DNA from: Glandiceps talaboti
Lineage: Eukaryota > Hemichordata > Enteropneusta > Spengelidae
Direction: 5' to 3'
Assembly (NCBI RefSeq): GCF_964340395.1
Contig: NC_135565.1
Location: 9,913,742 to 9,977,741, forward strand
Length of the DNA: 64,000 nucleotides
Shown here: positions 25,801-41,100 of the stretch, one piece after another
How positions within the stretch are numbered: position 1 is the stretch's first letter
How the letters are laid out: each line of letters begins with the position of its first letter
The notes under the pieces: model-generated
The model's input: only the letters and a program-made list of their open reading frames with translations
Told to the model about the DNA's origin: nothing
Databases searched by the model: none
Position numbers and translations under genes: made by a program

Positions 25801-28800
25801 CCGCAGAGTTGGTAGGAATGTGCACAGTAGTCAAAAGGTATCCCTGAAGGCAGAAGTAGCACACATTAATAAGCTATTGGTTAGTCTGAAAGATCCAGGT
25901 GTTGCTGTTTTTCGGTTATATAATCTCCCCAATAATGCCAGGATGACTTCTGTCATTTGTGTTAGCAGAAATATCAAAAGCACCCTCCCAATGATGTCAA
26001 ATACATAAAAACAGCGTGTGATCTAGTCTAAATATATGTGATGCATATTAAGTGACTACTGTTGTCATGACAATGTTGTCACTCTCGTCATGCAAATTGT
26101 CATTTTATCCGCACAGAGCCAGTCTGTCTGAAATACAATCTCTCAAATGGATGGCGAATGGTTACATAAGCTGGCAAATGATTGAACCTTTCAGACTAGC
26201 TATGGGTGAGAAAAGCTATTAGTAGGCATCTTAGTACTAATTTCGGTATGTAACCAAAATCGTTTGGCATTATTGTTGGTAAATCAGCAAAGAATAAACT
26301 TCTGGATTAGAAAGCCCTGTACCCTATCCCTCATACTATAACTATAAACCTCTCGACTCATAACAAACGTGGAATGTGCAAGGGCAACAAGACCTTGGAA
26401 TGTAAATCTGGAAACAAGACCTTGGAAGCCAATAATCAATGTGTGTCTATATTGAGTTTTGTGACAGGAGGTATGTAATTATTTTTAGCTATCGGGGTAC
26501 TTTTACATATATATTATGTCTTTTTCTTTCCTGGGAAAGGGAATATATGATTTTGCGACTAAAAGTGGATTGTAAAATCATCAATTAATCTGTAAAACAT
26601 AGCAACTATCGGGTTTGATAACGAGGTCTATAATAATTTATCACAGTTAGTAGTATAAGACTAAACAATGTTTGGTTCCGGTAACCCGAGTCACTCTAGT
26701 TTCTTATTGCCGACCCTAAACTTTGTTTTAGATAATTAAAAAAAAATTATCGAAAAATCAAAAGAATTACTGCGATTTGAAAACGTCATCTGGGTTAGAA
26801 GCCTTGTGCCCTATCAACACGATATGGCGGAATACAGCAAACCACTCAATTTCTTCGTATCGTACTGAAAGTGCGATCACATTTGTTGACATCTGTAAAT
26901 TTGAACAAAACATTTGAACAAATCCTCAAAGATAAAATGAAATTTCAAAAAAAAAAAATTTTAAATCCCACCTACTTTACACCTACCTATTTTGAAATTC
27001 GGCGTGATTGGAACCACACAATTTTATTATTTTTTTACTAAGGGTAAATATCAAATAAAAGTACAAAGCATTTTAAAATAAGCAAGGATAAATATATTGC
27101 GTCAAAATATCCATGACAACCTACCTGTATATGTGTTGAACTAACGCTACAAACAATTAATGCCATCCTAAACTGATATTTTGATATGCGCAAAACATTA
27201 ACATAAATTAGAATAGAATAGAATCTCTTTCCCATGTAACCTCATGAAAATACCTAATTATAGATTAATCGTGTGGCCTGATGTGTGGGATTTAAATATG
27301 TCTAATTATGTACTTGACCATGCAATCACGCTGTATGGTAGAATATCGTTCGAGACCAGCATAACGGAAGAGTCATAGTAGACGAGTTGGACCAGCCAAA
27401 ATTCAGAAAATCAGGTTTCAGTTAAGATAGCGGAGATAGTGCAGTAGCGTTAGTCCTATACGTTTGTAAAAACCTACCACACATGAACTCATCTGATAGG
27501 TCGCCACAGTTGTCCAAACCATCACATAGAAGGTATGACATGATGCATCTACCATTATCACACAGGAAATAGTCGTAATCTAGACAGTCACTGATTGATA
27601 CTGGATAAACGACACAGAATAAGTATCTCGTTAATATACAACTAGTGTTATTGTCTGTAGACTTATACATTCAGTCGTACACATACAGACACAAGACACA
27701 TGTACAGTTGCTAAGTACTAGTCTTTATTAGAAGTAAAATATTAACTAAAGTGATCATGTGACATACAGATATGTTGGTATTGGTCAAAACATTATAGAA
27801 CAGGTGGTATACATGGTAACATCTCCCTTTCTTTCTAAGATTGTTTCATTGTTCATTTATCATTAATGTCATTTCAGTTTGTTCGACATTGGATAAATGA
27901 GTATATGTTGAGTACATATGAGTAAATACTTGATCATTTAATTCCATTCAATTTGTTTGTTGCATTGCTTCGTCTCTTCACATAATATATAAATTGTATT
28001 TGACTAGATGCATGATTATATTTCCATTAAATGTTCGACTAAACATTCGACTAAATATTTATTAAATATTCGATTAAATATTTGGTTAAATATTCGGGCG
28101 GCGCTAGGCTCTCACCCAGTTATTGGCATTAGGGAGTGATCAGTTTTTACGGCCGGGTGTGGGCCGGTGACTTTTTGTTCATGTTGTACATAAAAATAGT
28201 GACCCCCCTGCAATTCATTCACAAAACAATCCAACCCCCCCCCCCCCCCTCTGACAAATAAAAAAACACAATGACCCCCCCCCCCCCATCTGTTGACAAG
28301 AAACACTCTTTTTCTTGCAAAAGACACTCTATTCTCAAAGAAAAATACCGCACACTACACAGTTAATTTACTTGTTACATTTTCAGTAATTTTAAGTCTA
28401 TCTGGTAAATTGCTATCCCAAATCCATTGCTTCACATATATAAAGCTCTTTAGATAGGAACCCTATGAAAAGTATGATTGTCTGTTCACGGACGTACAAA
28501 ATATTCATGGTTTAGTAACCAAAAGTTCTAGGATATCTCTTACATTGAGTGAACTATTAATATTTATTAATTCAGCTAATTATCAAGTACAGAATTATAA
28601 ATGGAGTTAATATATTTGTAAACCCATGTCCGTAACTGTCACACATAATGATGTACTTGCATCATAAATGAATTGTTTACATCATATAAAGATATGTTCA
28701 CATCATATAGTCAATATATTGTTTTCTTTAGACTTAACACAACTGTGGCTTTCCATACATGTACACGTATGCACTCATCAAGCCACTTGTTTGTCCTGTT

Positions 28801-31800
28801 CATAATTGTTCAGTTTAATCATGGCACTGACTCAAACACCCCCCCCCCCATTCATTGACCACGCTGATAATTTTGAAAGGTTTTGAATAATGAAATGTGA
28901 TAAATGTCATTGGTTTCAAAAGACAAATTAAAAAATGTCATAAACATGTTTTCTGTACTACAGCAGTTTCTAAACTAGATTACTAATTCAATTCACTTAC
29001 TACTGGCTATGTTGTCCAGTATATTGCTGGCAACATGATAGCCTTGAAAATAAATACACTCTAACACCAAGGAAATGTAACATTATGATCTGCTGACAAA
29101 ATTTTACTCTCAGTATACAGTCACTCAATGTGGATACTAGATATTCCAGAGAAGATGGAAAATCTAATTTTCCTCATAACTTTGCACCGTGTCAGTACTA
29201 TAGAAGTTCTGGCTACAGTAAAGAGCCCTTTACTAGATCATCATCAAACAAGTCTGTGTTTATAATTTTGTGTATGAGTCATTCACATAATATATATTCT
29301 CTGAGAATCCGATTAACATTGTGTTCACCTTGGAATATATTTCTTTCTTGGTAGTTTATGGTAAAACAATAGCAAGACAAAAGGGGGTTTCACATGTAGC
29401 CTGGTAACATGTATTAAACTTGGTGATGTATCAGAGAAGAAGTGAAACACAAACACAGAAAAGTTATTTTTGATAAGACATGTAGTTCGTACTATAGCTA
29501 TGCAAAGTAACCGTTCAATAGTTTGTACATGTATGATAAATCAACACATTATGGGTGAGATCAGTAGGTAAAAAAACTAATTCTTTCAGTAAGGCCCCAG
29601 AACCCCTTCCTCACCCCTTCTAACTAAATTGGTAAAATTGTTGCAGACAGCACAATCAATTTCAAATCAGTATGTAGTATCATGTAGTGCTATGAATACA
29701 AAGCCAGTATGTATTGAGGAAAAAAATAGCTTTTTTTGGCACAATAATGTATTTTAGGGCCATGCATAACAAATTTTTTTCCCATTTTTCAATTTGACAT
29801 TTTTAGAAATGTTTGTATTGGGGTACAAAACAGATTTCATTATTAAAAAAAAAACCTCTCACCCCACCCCTCACTAAAAGAATTTAGTTTTTACCCTACA
29901 TTGAACTACTGATCTCAACCATAAATCAATTTGAAACTTCTAATGGAGATGTTCGTAGTTATCATACATTATATGTACAAAAATGAATAGGAACTAGACT
30001 AACTATATACATGGACATTGAATATCCAATATCTAGACACAGGCTGGGTCAGGCACTTTCAGTCACAGTGTTTGCCACATATTAATTTAAAGTGTCCTAA
30101 ATTGGTTATGTTCGTACACAATTCAGGTCAATGGAGGAACAGATTTTAGAGCCAGTAAATCTTAAGGTATTTCATTTACATGTACAGCTACACATGCAAG
30201 TTTTTGTACCACAAGATGACACAATGCAACTCATGGTGTGCAATAGCGAGTCAATTTTTTAACAAATAACTGTTGCTTAAAGGTGGCCATGGTGCAGTGT
30301 TGTGACACCATACCATATGTATTGGATGTATCAAGAGACAGAGTTTATGTTATATTTGAATGTATATTTAGAGCTATTTGTTTATGGTTTATTTTATGCA
30401 CATACATTATTTGTTTAATAGCTTGCACAGCGCCCACAAGCGGCAGCATAGTGGCTCAATGACTAGTATGCATGCGTGTCCTATACACTGAGCGATGTTT
30501 TTTGGGTGGTTTTACCCAAGGATGCATTGCGGTACAATGACTACACATGCAAATTCTATGTACGATGTGCAATCTCCATGCCAAGGGTGCTATCTATGAT
30601 ATCATTGTGGGGCAGCCGGTCACAAATGAATCTAACCAGCTGTGCGAGCTTAGGCTTTGGCCTAGTTATGATATTAAATGTATGGACATTGAAGTACAGG
30701 AGCATGGCTCATGATTTTGTTTAGTTGAAAACAAGATGACCCCCCCCCCTTTATTCACCTCGTAAAAATGATGACCCCCCCCCCCCTTCTTTGAGTCCCA
30801 AATTGAGGTGGCCCACCCTCTGATTTACCGGCCCACCCCCGGCCGTAAAAACTGATCGCTCCCTTATTATGGCCTTTGTAACTAAGTGATATATTCATCA
30901 TATCTCCTTGTGCAACACTAACTCTTCCGTTTCTAGTTGTGACTGGTTGCTTGACAGATTATGATGCTGGTGTTGTAGCTGCATCTTTGGTGTCCATAGC
31001 TACAGTTGGCTTGAGGCCATCCTTTGTAGCAACAGGTTGTCCATATGAATCTGTGGCGGTTTTATATATTCAGATTCTGCTATATCTAGTTTTCCTTCAC
31101 TGTGGTCTGCTCTTACAAATTTTTTATTTCTTCTGTATATCTGACCTTGATTAGACTTGATCAGATATGAATGTGGACCTACTTTGGCGATGCATAACCC
31201 TTTCTCCCATTGTTCTTTTGGTTTTGTTGGTTGGTTGTAGTCTTACTGGTTCGCCTATTTCTAGTGGTGGCAGTGGTTTTGCGTGTTTGTCATAGACTGA
31301 TTTTGCTCTTTGTCTTCTTAACTTGATGTTGTCACTAATTGCCTCAGCTACTTGTGGTTTCAGCAATATTTCGGCTGTTGGCATTGTTGTTCGTGTGCTT
31401 CTTGACATCAATTTCTGTACTGGACTAAATCCGTTTTCATCAGGAGTGTTTCTCCATTCTTGTAGTGCTGCTTGGATATGTTTGCAGTCACCTTTGGCTT
31501 TCTTTATCAATTTCTTGGCAATCTTTACAGCTGATTCACTCTTGCCATTGCTTTGACTGTGATAAGGTGAGTTGGTGGTACGTTTGAATTCCCATGTGCT
31601 GGTGAAAGTGGCGAATTCTTCACTTATATATTGTGGACCATTGTCAGTCACCATGTCGGCAATTCCATGTCGTGCAAAGTGGATTTTGGTCTTGTTGATT
31701 ATGCTAGTTGCTGTTGTGTTTTTGAGTCGATCTAGTTCGAAGTAGTCACTGTAATAATCAACTGTTACCAAACAGTTTTCTCCATATAGAGTAAACAAAT

Positions 31801-34800
31801 CTTGTCCAACTTTGGACCATGGTGTTGTAGGAATCTTGTGAGTCATCATTGGCTCTTTCTGCTGTTTAGATAGGAATGCATTGCAAACTTCGCAGGATTT
31901 GACCTTGTCTTTGATTTCTCCGATCATAGCTGGCTAGTACAATACATCTCGTGCTCTGCATACACATACATCTGGACCTAGATGATTGGAGTGTGCTCTG
32001 CAATCATTTGAAGTCGCACACATGTCGGAATGATTACTTTCATGCCTTTAAAGACTCCATCTTGGACTGTAAGTTCATCCCTGAAGTACTAGTATTCAAG
32101 AATACAAACTGGTACTTCATCACGTGAATTTGGCCATCCACTCATTATTGTGTTAATGAGTGTTTGCATTTGTGTATCTTGAAATTCATCAATCCAAGTG
32201 TCCTTCTCTGTGTTGTTCAAGATTGTTGACACTACACCAGTTTGCCAAATTTGCAATTTCACTTCTATACGCAGACTCCTCATTATCAGTAATCAAACCT
32301 ATGGCTGTGGTGTCATCGGCAAACTTTACAAGTACGTTTTCATCATACAAGGGAGTACAGTCATAGGTGAAAAGGGAGTACAGTAAAGGACTTAGGACAC
32401 AACCCTGAGGAGCTCCTGTATTAAGAACTAATGTAGAAGATACATTGTTATTAATTTTAACAAACTGTGGCCTATCATAGAGAAAACTTAAGATCCACCT
32501 ACACATGGAACGGCTAATTCCAAGGGCAGAAACTTTTATGACTAACTTGGATGGAATAATAGTGTTAAACGCAGAGCTGAATTCGACAAATAGCATTGGA
32601 GCATATGAATTACGTTTATCTAGATGGGTTAATACTGAATGAAGTGCAACTGATACAGCATCTTCTACAGAGAGATTGGCACGGTATGTAAACTGATATG
32701 GATCGATAAACTTTGGCAATGTATACTTAATATGGTGTAAGACTATGCGTTCGAAGCATTTCATGATGACAGATGTAAGTGCAATCGGCCTATAGTCATT
32801 CAAACACTTGACTGGGAATTTCTTCGGGAAGGAAATTATTGTAGATTTCTTGAAACAGGATGAGCACGACACACTGCGAAAGTGAGATATTAAATATGTC
32901 CACAAATACACTCGACAGCTGTTCAGCGCAGTGACGAAGGGCTCGAGATGGGATATTGTCCGGACCTGCTGCTTTGCGTACATTTACACTCGCAGAACAG
33001 TTGCGTACATCAGACCCGAGGATAGTAAAGGGTGTGTCATCGTTGTCATTATCAAGGCGTAAGGGGGGGGTCTAAAAAGTTGACCTTGTCAAAACGAGCA
33101 TAAAAGTCATTTAAACGATCAGGAAGACTTGTATCGGTGTCAACTATTGCATTACATTTGCTTTTATACAATGTAACTGCTCCAGTCCTTTCCAATAACC
33201 GTCGCGAGTCATTATCTTTGAGCTGACTTTCCAGTTTTTCCCCGAAAAATCGAATTGCTTTGTTCAGTTCATATTTTGACTTCTTACAAGCAGCGACATT
33301 ATTTGTCTTGAATGCAACGGACTTTGCCTTAAGTTTTACGTGAACATTGCTGTTGAACCATGGTTTCTGATTGGGATAGCTACATATACATTTCTTTGGG
33401 ATGCACGAATCTATGCAGAACTTGATGTAATCTGTCACCACATCCGTATGTTCGTTGAGATCTGAAGAAGATTCCTTGAATACTGACCAATCAGTGGACT
33501 CCAGGCAGCCTTGAAGGCACATAACTGAATCGTCAGACCAGCACTGGACAGATCTTGTTGTTGGTTTTGCAGACTTCAGTTTTTGTTCATATGCAGGTAC
33601 AAGAAATATTGAGGAGTGGTCTGATTTACCATAGTGAGGACGAGGCAGACAACGGTATGCGCCTTTGATGGTTGAATAACAATGATCAAGAATCTTCTGG
33701 CCCCGAGTTGGACAGGTGACGTATTGTGATAAAACTTCGGTAACACCTTCTTGAGGTTTATATGATTGAAGTCACCGGCAATTATTGGCACTGCGTCGGG
33801 ATAGGAATTTTCACACCTGGCGACTATGTTTGACAGTTCATTCAGGGCAATCGAAGCATTTGCATTTGGATGTATGTAAACGGATGACAAAAGAACACCT
33901 GAGAATTCGCGCGGTAGAAAGTACGGCACGCACTTGATTTTCAAACATTCTAAATCAGGAGAACAAAATGGCGAAATTATCTCTAGACCCGAACGCCAAG
34001 AATTGTTGATTAAAAAAGCAAACACCACCCCATTTCGCTTTCTTGTAATTTCCTTAGATCTATCCATTCTATAAATTGAGAAGCCTTCAGGACTAAGGGC
34101 ATTGTCCGGGATATCTGCATCTAACCATGTTTCCATGAAACAAAACACACAGCAATCTCTCATATCCCATTAGTTTTTAGCGCCGCTGTCAGTGAAAGCT
34201 GAAAGCGTAGCTTTAGGTATAGGTGGGTATAGAAGTATAGAGTATAGGTGAATCATTGGTGTCCGTCAACTTTTTATATTTTCATCATCTTCTCCGAAAG
34301 TGACAGTCAGAATACTTCGATATTTGGTGTGCATGTTCCCTGGGGGAGGCTATTCAGATTCGTTCATGCCAAGTTGATTTGTGCCATTTTCAATTTTTTA
34401 TGATTTTTTTTCAAAAAATGATATTTTCATCATCTCCTCAAATACTACTTGTCAGATTGCTTTGATATCTGGTGTGTTGATGCGCAGAGGGTAGCTTACT
34501 CAGATTTGTTAATTTCAAGTCAGCATATCTTCTTTTCTATTTTGTATGATTTTTTTTTGTAATTTAACAAAAAAATTAATATGTTAATGAGCATTGTGAC
34601 CGACGCCATATTGGAAATCAGTCCACGAGACTTTAAGTAAACGGCCATTTTTCAAAAGACACTATTGACATCAAATAAGCAATGTAATATGTGCTATAGT
34701 CATAATTCTACGCATTGTGAGCCCAAATGACAAGTGTTTGTTTGAAACAGGGCTGTAAACTTCAAATCCAAATTCTGCACCCCTTCTACATAATCAGCCA

Positions 34801-37800
34801 GTCCGCAATACTCATTTGCATACAATCTATGCTCATGGGCCTTATTTTTGGGTATTTTCAACTCGCCGTAACTTTCACTAGAGTCCACCATTTTAGATAC
34901 TGTAAACGCCTAAACCTCAACTGACATCTCTTCTTTTGTGCTAGCAAAAATAAATTTTGGCATTACATTTAGGAATACCGATTTTCCGACAAATTCGGGA
35001 CGCATACTTGAGGCCCTGAAATTTCGACCCGGATTTTCGCTCATAATTTCTTCAATACGGACCGGAAAGTTTACAAATTTCACAAAAAAAGGTGGATTTT
35101 GGCAAGTAAATTCAGTAGGATCGTTGTGTAACGGCCCATTCAAGAATTTTCGGTAGAAAACGACTGATTTGACCCGGAAGTTGAAGCTGGCCTCGTTTGA
35201 CCGGGCGATTTTCCACAGCAAGCAGCTAGGAGTTCTTGGTACTCACTAAAATCACACCTCAGACCCACTATAAAAGTTTGATATTTTCAGATAACATGTA
35301 ACTTGTGATTAATTCTATATTGTCGTGCAATTTGGAGTGACAGTGAACTAGAATGAAGACAACTCGCGTAAGCAAGGCAAGGCATGCCTAGGCTATTATA
35401 TATAATATTCACATGACAGGTTATTTTTTATCGTGACTCAGTGTGGACTGCTTGACTGTCTTACATCTACTTTTTATACAATATCACAGGTTAGCACTAT
35501 CATAATTATAATTATTGACTACACAGGGTAATTATATCCCAAAAAGGAGTTTAATATAGCATCTTGACAGTGAATGGAAGGAATATGTACATCTCTTATG
35601 GGAGGGTCCTAGGGGGTACTAGGGGGTCTTTCTAACTCTGAAAAGTCAATTTTGAGACTATTCAGACATTTTCAGACAGTAATTTGCAAGCTTTACAAGT
35701 CAGCACCAATATGTAAAAAGTAACTGCATAGGGTTGAAATATTTTTGAAATATAGTTTGATAGCATCTTGATAGTAAGAGGGGAAGAGCTTGAGACTGGG
35801 ATATGTCCACCTCATATGGGGGTGCAAGGGGCTCTACCTCTAGAAGCCCTGGAGGATTTTTACTCTCAATCCATGCTTTACAAGACAGCACCATAAAGTA
35901 TCAGAAACTATTCTTTATAACTTACATAGGGTTGAAATATGTTCTTAAAAAGTTAAATAGAATCATTATATTATCAGGTGTTAAGGTGTTTAGAACACAC
36001 TGTTCTCCTTGACTCTTCAAATTATAAACTTCGATCATGGTTTGTTTTTTCATTCATTACAGTTCAACAAACTTAACTCTTGGGGTTAATAACCAGCTAT
36101 TAGCTGGCTATTTTTCTGGTTGAAAATGCACACCGGCTATTTTTCCAGTCGGGATAATTATCGATGGGTAGTTATTCCACTGACTTTTCTGAGTTGCTAA
36201 GAAGAAGGAAATAGTGTAAATGACATTGATGCACAACTGTACAGTTTAAGCGTTAGGTTTTAATGTTTGTATACACCACAATTTTACTCTTGGTATAGGT
36301 AGCATCTTCAGTGCGGGGTCAATAATGTGAAGTTTTTTGAAATTGTATTCACTTGCCTAAATATTCATGTCGTTATTTTTTTTTTTTTGCAATACACATC
36401 ACCATTTCACTATATAGCTAGTACCGGCATTGTCTTGTTGGTAGGCATATGTATATTCACCTTTGGATTTTATCCACTTGTGTAACCCTGCATATTTTTA
36501 AATTGCAATATAAACCATCATTTGGTTGTTGTTATGGGAGCGGTTTTGTTGATGTATATGTTTAGTTTTTACTATGGTCATGATCTTGTTGCTAAGCATA
36601 TTTGCATACATATTTTGAATCTTTTTTCACTGGCCTATTAACCCCTGTGGTTACCTTTGCACTATACATGATTTGGCTGGTGCTATTGGCGTGGTTTTGT
36701 TGCTAGGCATATTTGCGTACATTTATGAATGTTTATTCACTTGCCTACCTATTCACATTGCTATATTTGCAAAACCTACCATCATTTGACTGTTGCTATG
36801 GGTATGGTATTTTTGCTAGGCATATTTACATACATCTTTTAAATGTTCATCCACTTACCTATTAATTCTTTTGTAATGTTTACAATATATATCACCATTT
36901 GGCTGTTACTATGAGCGTGATCGTATTGCTAGGCATATTTGCGTACATTTTTTAATATCCGTATTCATTTGTCTACCCATCATTGTTGTTATCTTTATAA
37001 TATACATCATTTGACCATTGCTAAGGACCTGATCACGGTTGCTAGGACCAGTCGTGCAAACAATATCTGCAGACTAAGACCACAAGAAACAGACATTCCC
37101 ACCAAATTTCAGCCCCATTCACTAGGCAGTTTTCGAGATGTTTTTTTTTTTTTAATTTAGATTTGTATACCTAATTTGCATATCACCAATGGGATCATCA
37201 TATGAGGCATTTAGTTTATATATTAAGCTATATGACCACAAATTCCGAACCTGAGATGCTATCATTTTGCCTTGAACAATTTCCGAACTAGACACCAAAC
37301 ATAATGTGCCCACCAAATACCAAGGCAAGTGGTCTAGTTGTGTTTGACTTTATTGGTTTTGAGTTGGTTATACAGACAGACAGACAGACAGACAGACAGA
37401 AAGGCGCTTTACCATGTCAATAGCACTATTGGACCTCAGTTGTGGTAAAAACGAATTTTATTTACTATACCAATTCTAATCGGAAAACTTTCTGCAAGAT
37501 CAAAAGGACTGGATATTGCTTGAATGTAGTTTAATACAAAAACCACCCACGTGTAAAGGAAATTAGCAAAAACCCTACCACGAAATGATATCTCTGATGG
37601 ATATAAAAGAGATGTCAAGTTATATGTAGGTTTCATTCATATTTACTTACGGAAATAACGATATGCATTAAACATATAATACAGTGCAATGTGTATTCCA
37701 ATGAATGCTGATAAGGTCATGCTATGCGAACTTACCTACTTCAAATGACTGCCAATAAAAAGCTTCAAACCCCTCTCTCCAATTGCGCTGAGTTTCCTTC

Positions 37801-38064
37801 CAAAATGTAATAACCATTCTGCCAGATAGAGCGGTGAATATCCCCATTTCACCATAATCGCTACAAATGACACCTATTCGATCCGCATCGCCATCGTGTA
37901 TAATAATGTACCAGTAATGCGTTTGTTGCAAGCATTCTTATCGAAAGAAAGCAATAATGATCCACTTCGGATTAGAATTAAAATCAAGGTGTGAAGTTCA
38001 ACATGTTTTTTTTATGAAATAGAAGTACAAATACAACACGCTAAAAAGACCTGTGACTTCGCTT

Positions 38065-38119
<55 letters not shown>

Positions 38120-41100
38120 GAAAATGTCATCTGCGCTTGAATAAAGTGAACGAAGTGATTTCATGCAAAGATAAAATGGGATAATAAAAACAACACTAAA
38201 ACTGATTTTTAAAAATAACAGTGCCTCTGATGTAGGGTCATGCAACGCTCTTAACAATTAGTGATGTTTGTGTCATACAAGCATTGCAGGAGTTATACGG
38301 AAACGCCTGTGATCAAAACGTCGTTTTATCAATGGTGGACTATGAAAAGTGGCTTTGAAGGTGCCGATAAAAGTCTACTTCTTATCACTATCGAACTGAC
38401 AAACATCGATACAACACCGGCTCCCCTCTGATGTAGGTTCACGCGACTCTCTTGTTAGTTTGTTTATATCTGTGAAAGTTAGTCATGTTGTAACATAAAA
38501 TTTCAGTGTAAGCTTATACATTGGAAATTATTTTTGAACTTGGAGCTTAAAGTCGAATTTGATTGTTAGGGACCAGTCAGTTTCTCCAGCCTGGGGGGGG
38601 GGCGGTGGATTCTTAAATCGGGCCGACAAAAAGTCACTGACCCCCCCTATCTGTAAAACCCAAAACAGGCTGACCCCCCCCCCCCCCTATCACTTAATTC
38701 TAAAACATGATGACCCCCCCCCCCATATATGATATTCGCATGAGTGACAGGTATTTTTTGATCGTGACTCAGTGTGGACTGCTTGACTGTCTTGCATCTA
38801 CTTTATAAGATCCCGGGTTAGCACTATCATAATTATAATTATTGACTACACAGGGTAAATATATTTGAAAAGGAGTTTAATAGCATCTTGACAATGGAAG
38901 GTAGGGGGAAAGCTTGAGAAGGGAATATGTACAGCTATCATGGGGGGTCCTAGGGGGTCTCCCCCTAGAAGCCCAGAAGGTTTTTAACTCTGAACAGTCA
39001 ATTTTGAGACTATTCAGACATTTTTAGAAAATCATTTCCAAGCTTTACAAGACAGCACCAACATGTAAAAAGCAACTACATAAGGTTGAAATATTTTTGA
39101 AATATAGTTTGATAGGATCTTGACAGTAAGATGTAGGGGGGGGGGAGATCTTGAGACTGGGATGTGTACACCTCAGGGGGGGGAGGTTCCTAGGGGGTCT
39201 CCCCCTAGAAGCCCTGGAGGTTTTTTCCCTAAAAAAAGTCAATTTTGAGACTATTCAGACCCTTTCAGACAATAATTTCCAAGCCTTACAAGACAACACC
39301 AACATGTAAAAAACAACTACATAGGGTTGAAATACTTTTGAAATATACTTTGATAGCATCTTGACAGTAAGAGGGGAAGAGCTTGAGACTGGGATATGTC
39401 CACCTCATGCGGGGAGTCTGAGGGGGTCTCCCTCTAGAAGCCCTGGAGGATTTTTATTTTTATAGCCAATATTTACGCTATTTAGACCCTTTAGCAATAA
39501 CTTAATCCATGCTTTACAAGACAGCAAGTATCAGAAACTATTCTTTATAACTTACACTAAGGGTTGAAATATGTTCTTAAAAAGTTAATGGCATCATTAT
39601 ATACATGTAGTAAAGGTCAGCACATTTAATGGTAGTATCATTGGGAGGGGAGATTTGGAGATTAAGGCAATTTTAGACTATCTTGGCAAACGTTTCAGAT
39701 CTTTAAAAGACAATATCATCTCAAATTAGAATAGGGTGAAAATATTTAAGAAAAGTTTAATACCATTATGACAGTAAAAGGTTGTTGGTGCATCTGATTG
39801 TTGGTTGAATGCATGAGTGACCTCTGGGGGTGAGGAAGTCCTTGGGGTTTTCCCCCTGGCAGATATGGAGTTTTTTGCTTGAGATACTAAGGCAATGTTT
39901 AGGTTATTCATAACCTTTGAGGTAATATTTCCAAGCTTCGAAAAGCTAACGTAAATGTACGTTTTAAATGAGTTTCCTATATCACATAAAATAGACATGT
40001 AACATTAGTATAGGGGCATTAATATATGTATAATAAAGTCACCGGTATGTTAGAGAACTTTAGGTGGTCATACCTAGTGTATAATAGAAACTGGAATCTG
40101 ATAGATGTGGTGATTTGTAGTGTCAATGACATGACGAGTAGAACAATTTAGATTAACTTCATTTATAAACTATCTATGAAAATTGCCATTACGAAACCTT
40201 CAAGTTCACTTTTGCCCCAAACTGCAATATAAGTGAAGCAGTGATTGTGAAACAGCCAAGCATTTACATGACATGTTCTGTAACTAGTGTGGTAGCTAGG
40301 TAATACATGTATATGTATATGTATAGTTATGTTTGAACTAATAAGTAATATTAAAGAAATCATGTAAGAAACAGGGACAAGAACAAATATTGACATGTAC
40401 CACATTTCAGACAAGGCTATATGCCATTGTAGAAAGGATTTTTTTCTTCCATTATAATTTAAAACACAATGACCCCACCTATCCACAATTTTCAAAACAG
40501 CATGACCCCCCCTACTGCCAATTTCAAAAACAGGGTGACCCCCCCTACCAATCCACCGCCCCCCCCCCCCCCCCCCAGGCCGAAGAAACTGACCGGTCCC
40601 TTAGTATGCTTTAACATAGACCATCCATCAAGGGTCTATGAATTTCACAAATTTCCCAACATCTTGTCCACACATACATTTTCTCTGCTACCCTTGAAAA
40701 ACTACAACACATTCCAGTTATTTTGTCACATCCACAGACTTACAATTCTGTAACTATTTGCTGACGGTAGTCTTCGCTTAGGCTTTTTTTCCATAATATT
40801 GAAATAGATGACCTCTACCTGAACGTTTCATCATTACACGTTCACAGGTACACAACACCGTACCGATTACCTGTAAAGTGTGTGCACTTGTATTTGGTAC
40901 TCCCACGAAGAGAAAAGTCAGCTGATTGCATGATGAATATGACCAACATGTAGCTGTCAGATCACCGATTGTTTGGAGGTACATTATCAAGTCTAACAGT
41001 AGCAGTGAGAAAATGTCCATCTAGTCATTCTTTATTGTAAATTATCATCAAAATTGTACGAATAATTGTAAAAAGCAAAATATTATGCGTTAATTAATAA

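Noticed and set aside
30476-30724. 82-codon frame inside transposon B as a possible transposase
   Set aside because: Too short, and no catalytic motif. Treated as chance.
34910-35221. 103-codon minus-strand frame
   Set aside because: No recognised domain; the plus strand is also open here, which suggests low stop-codon density by composition rather than coding.
40778-41020. 80-codon minus-strand frame in the centre of the 5.2-kb inverted repeat
   Set aside because: Some hydrophobic stretches and several cysteines, but no recognised family, no consensus splice site chosen with confidence and no conserved partner.
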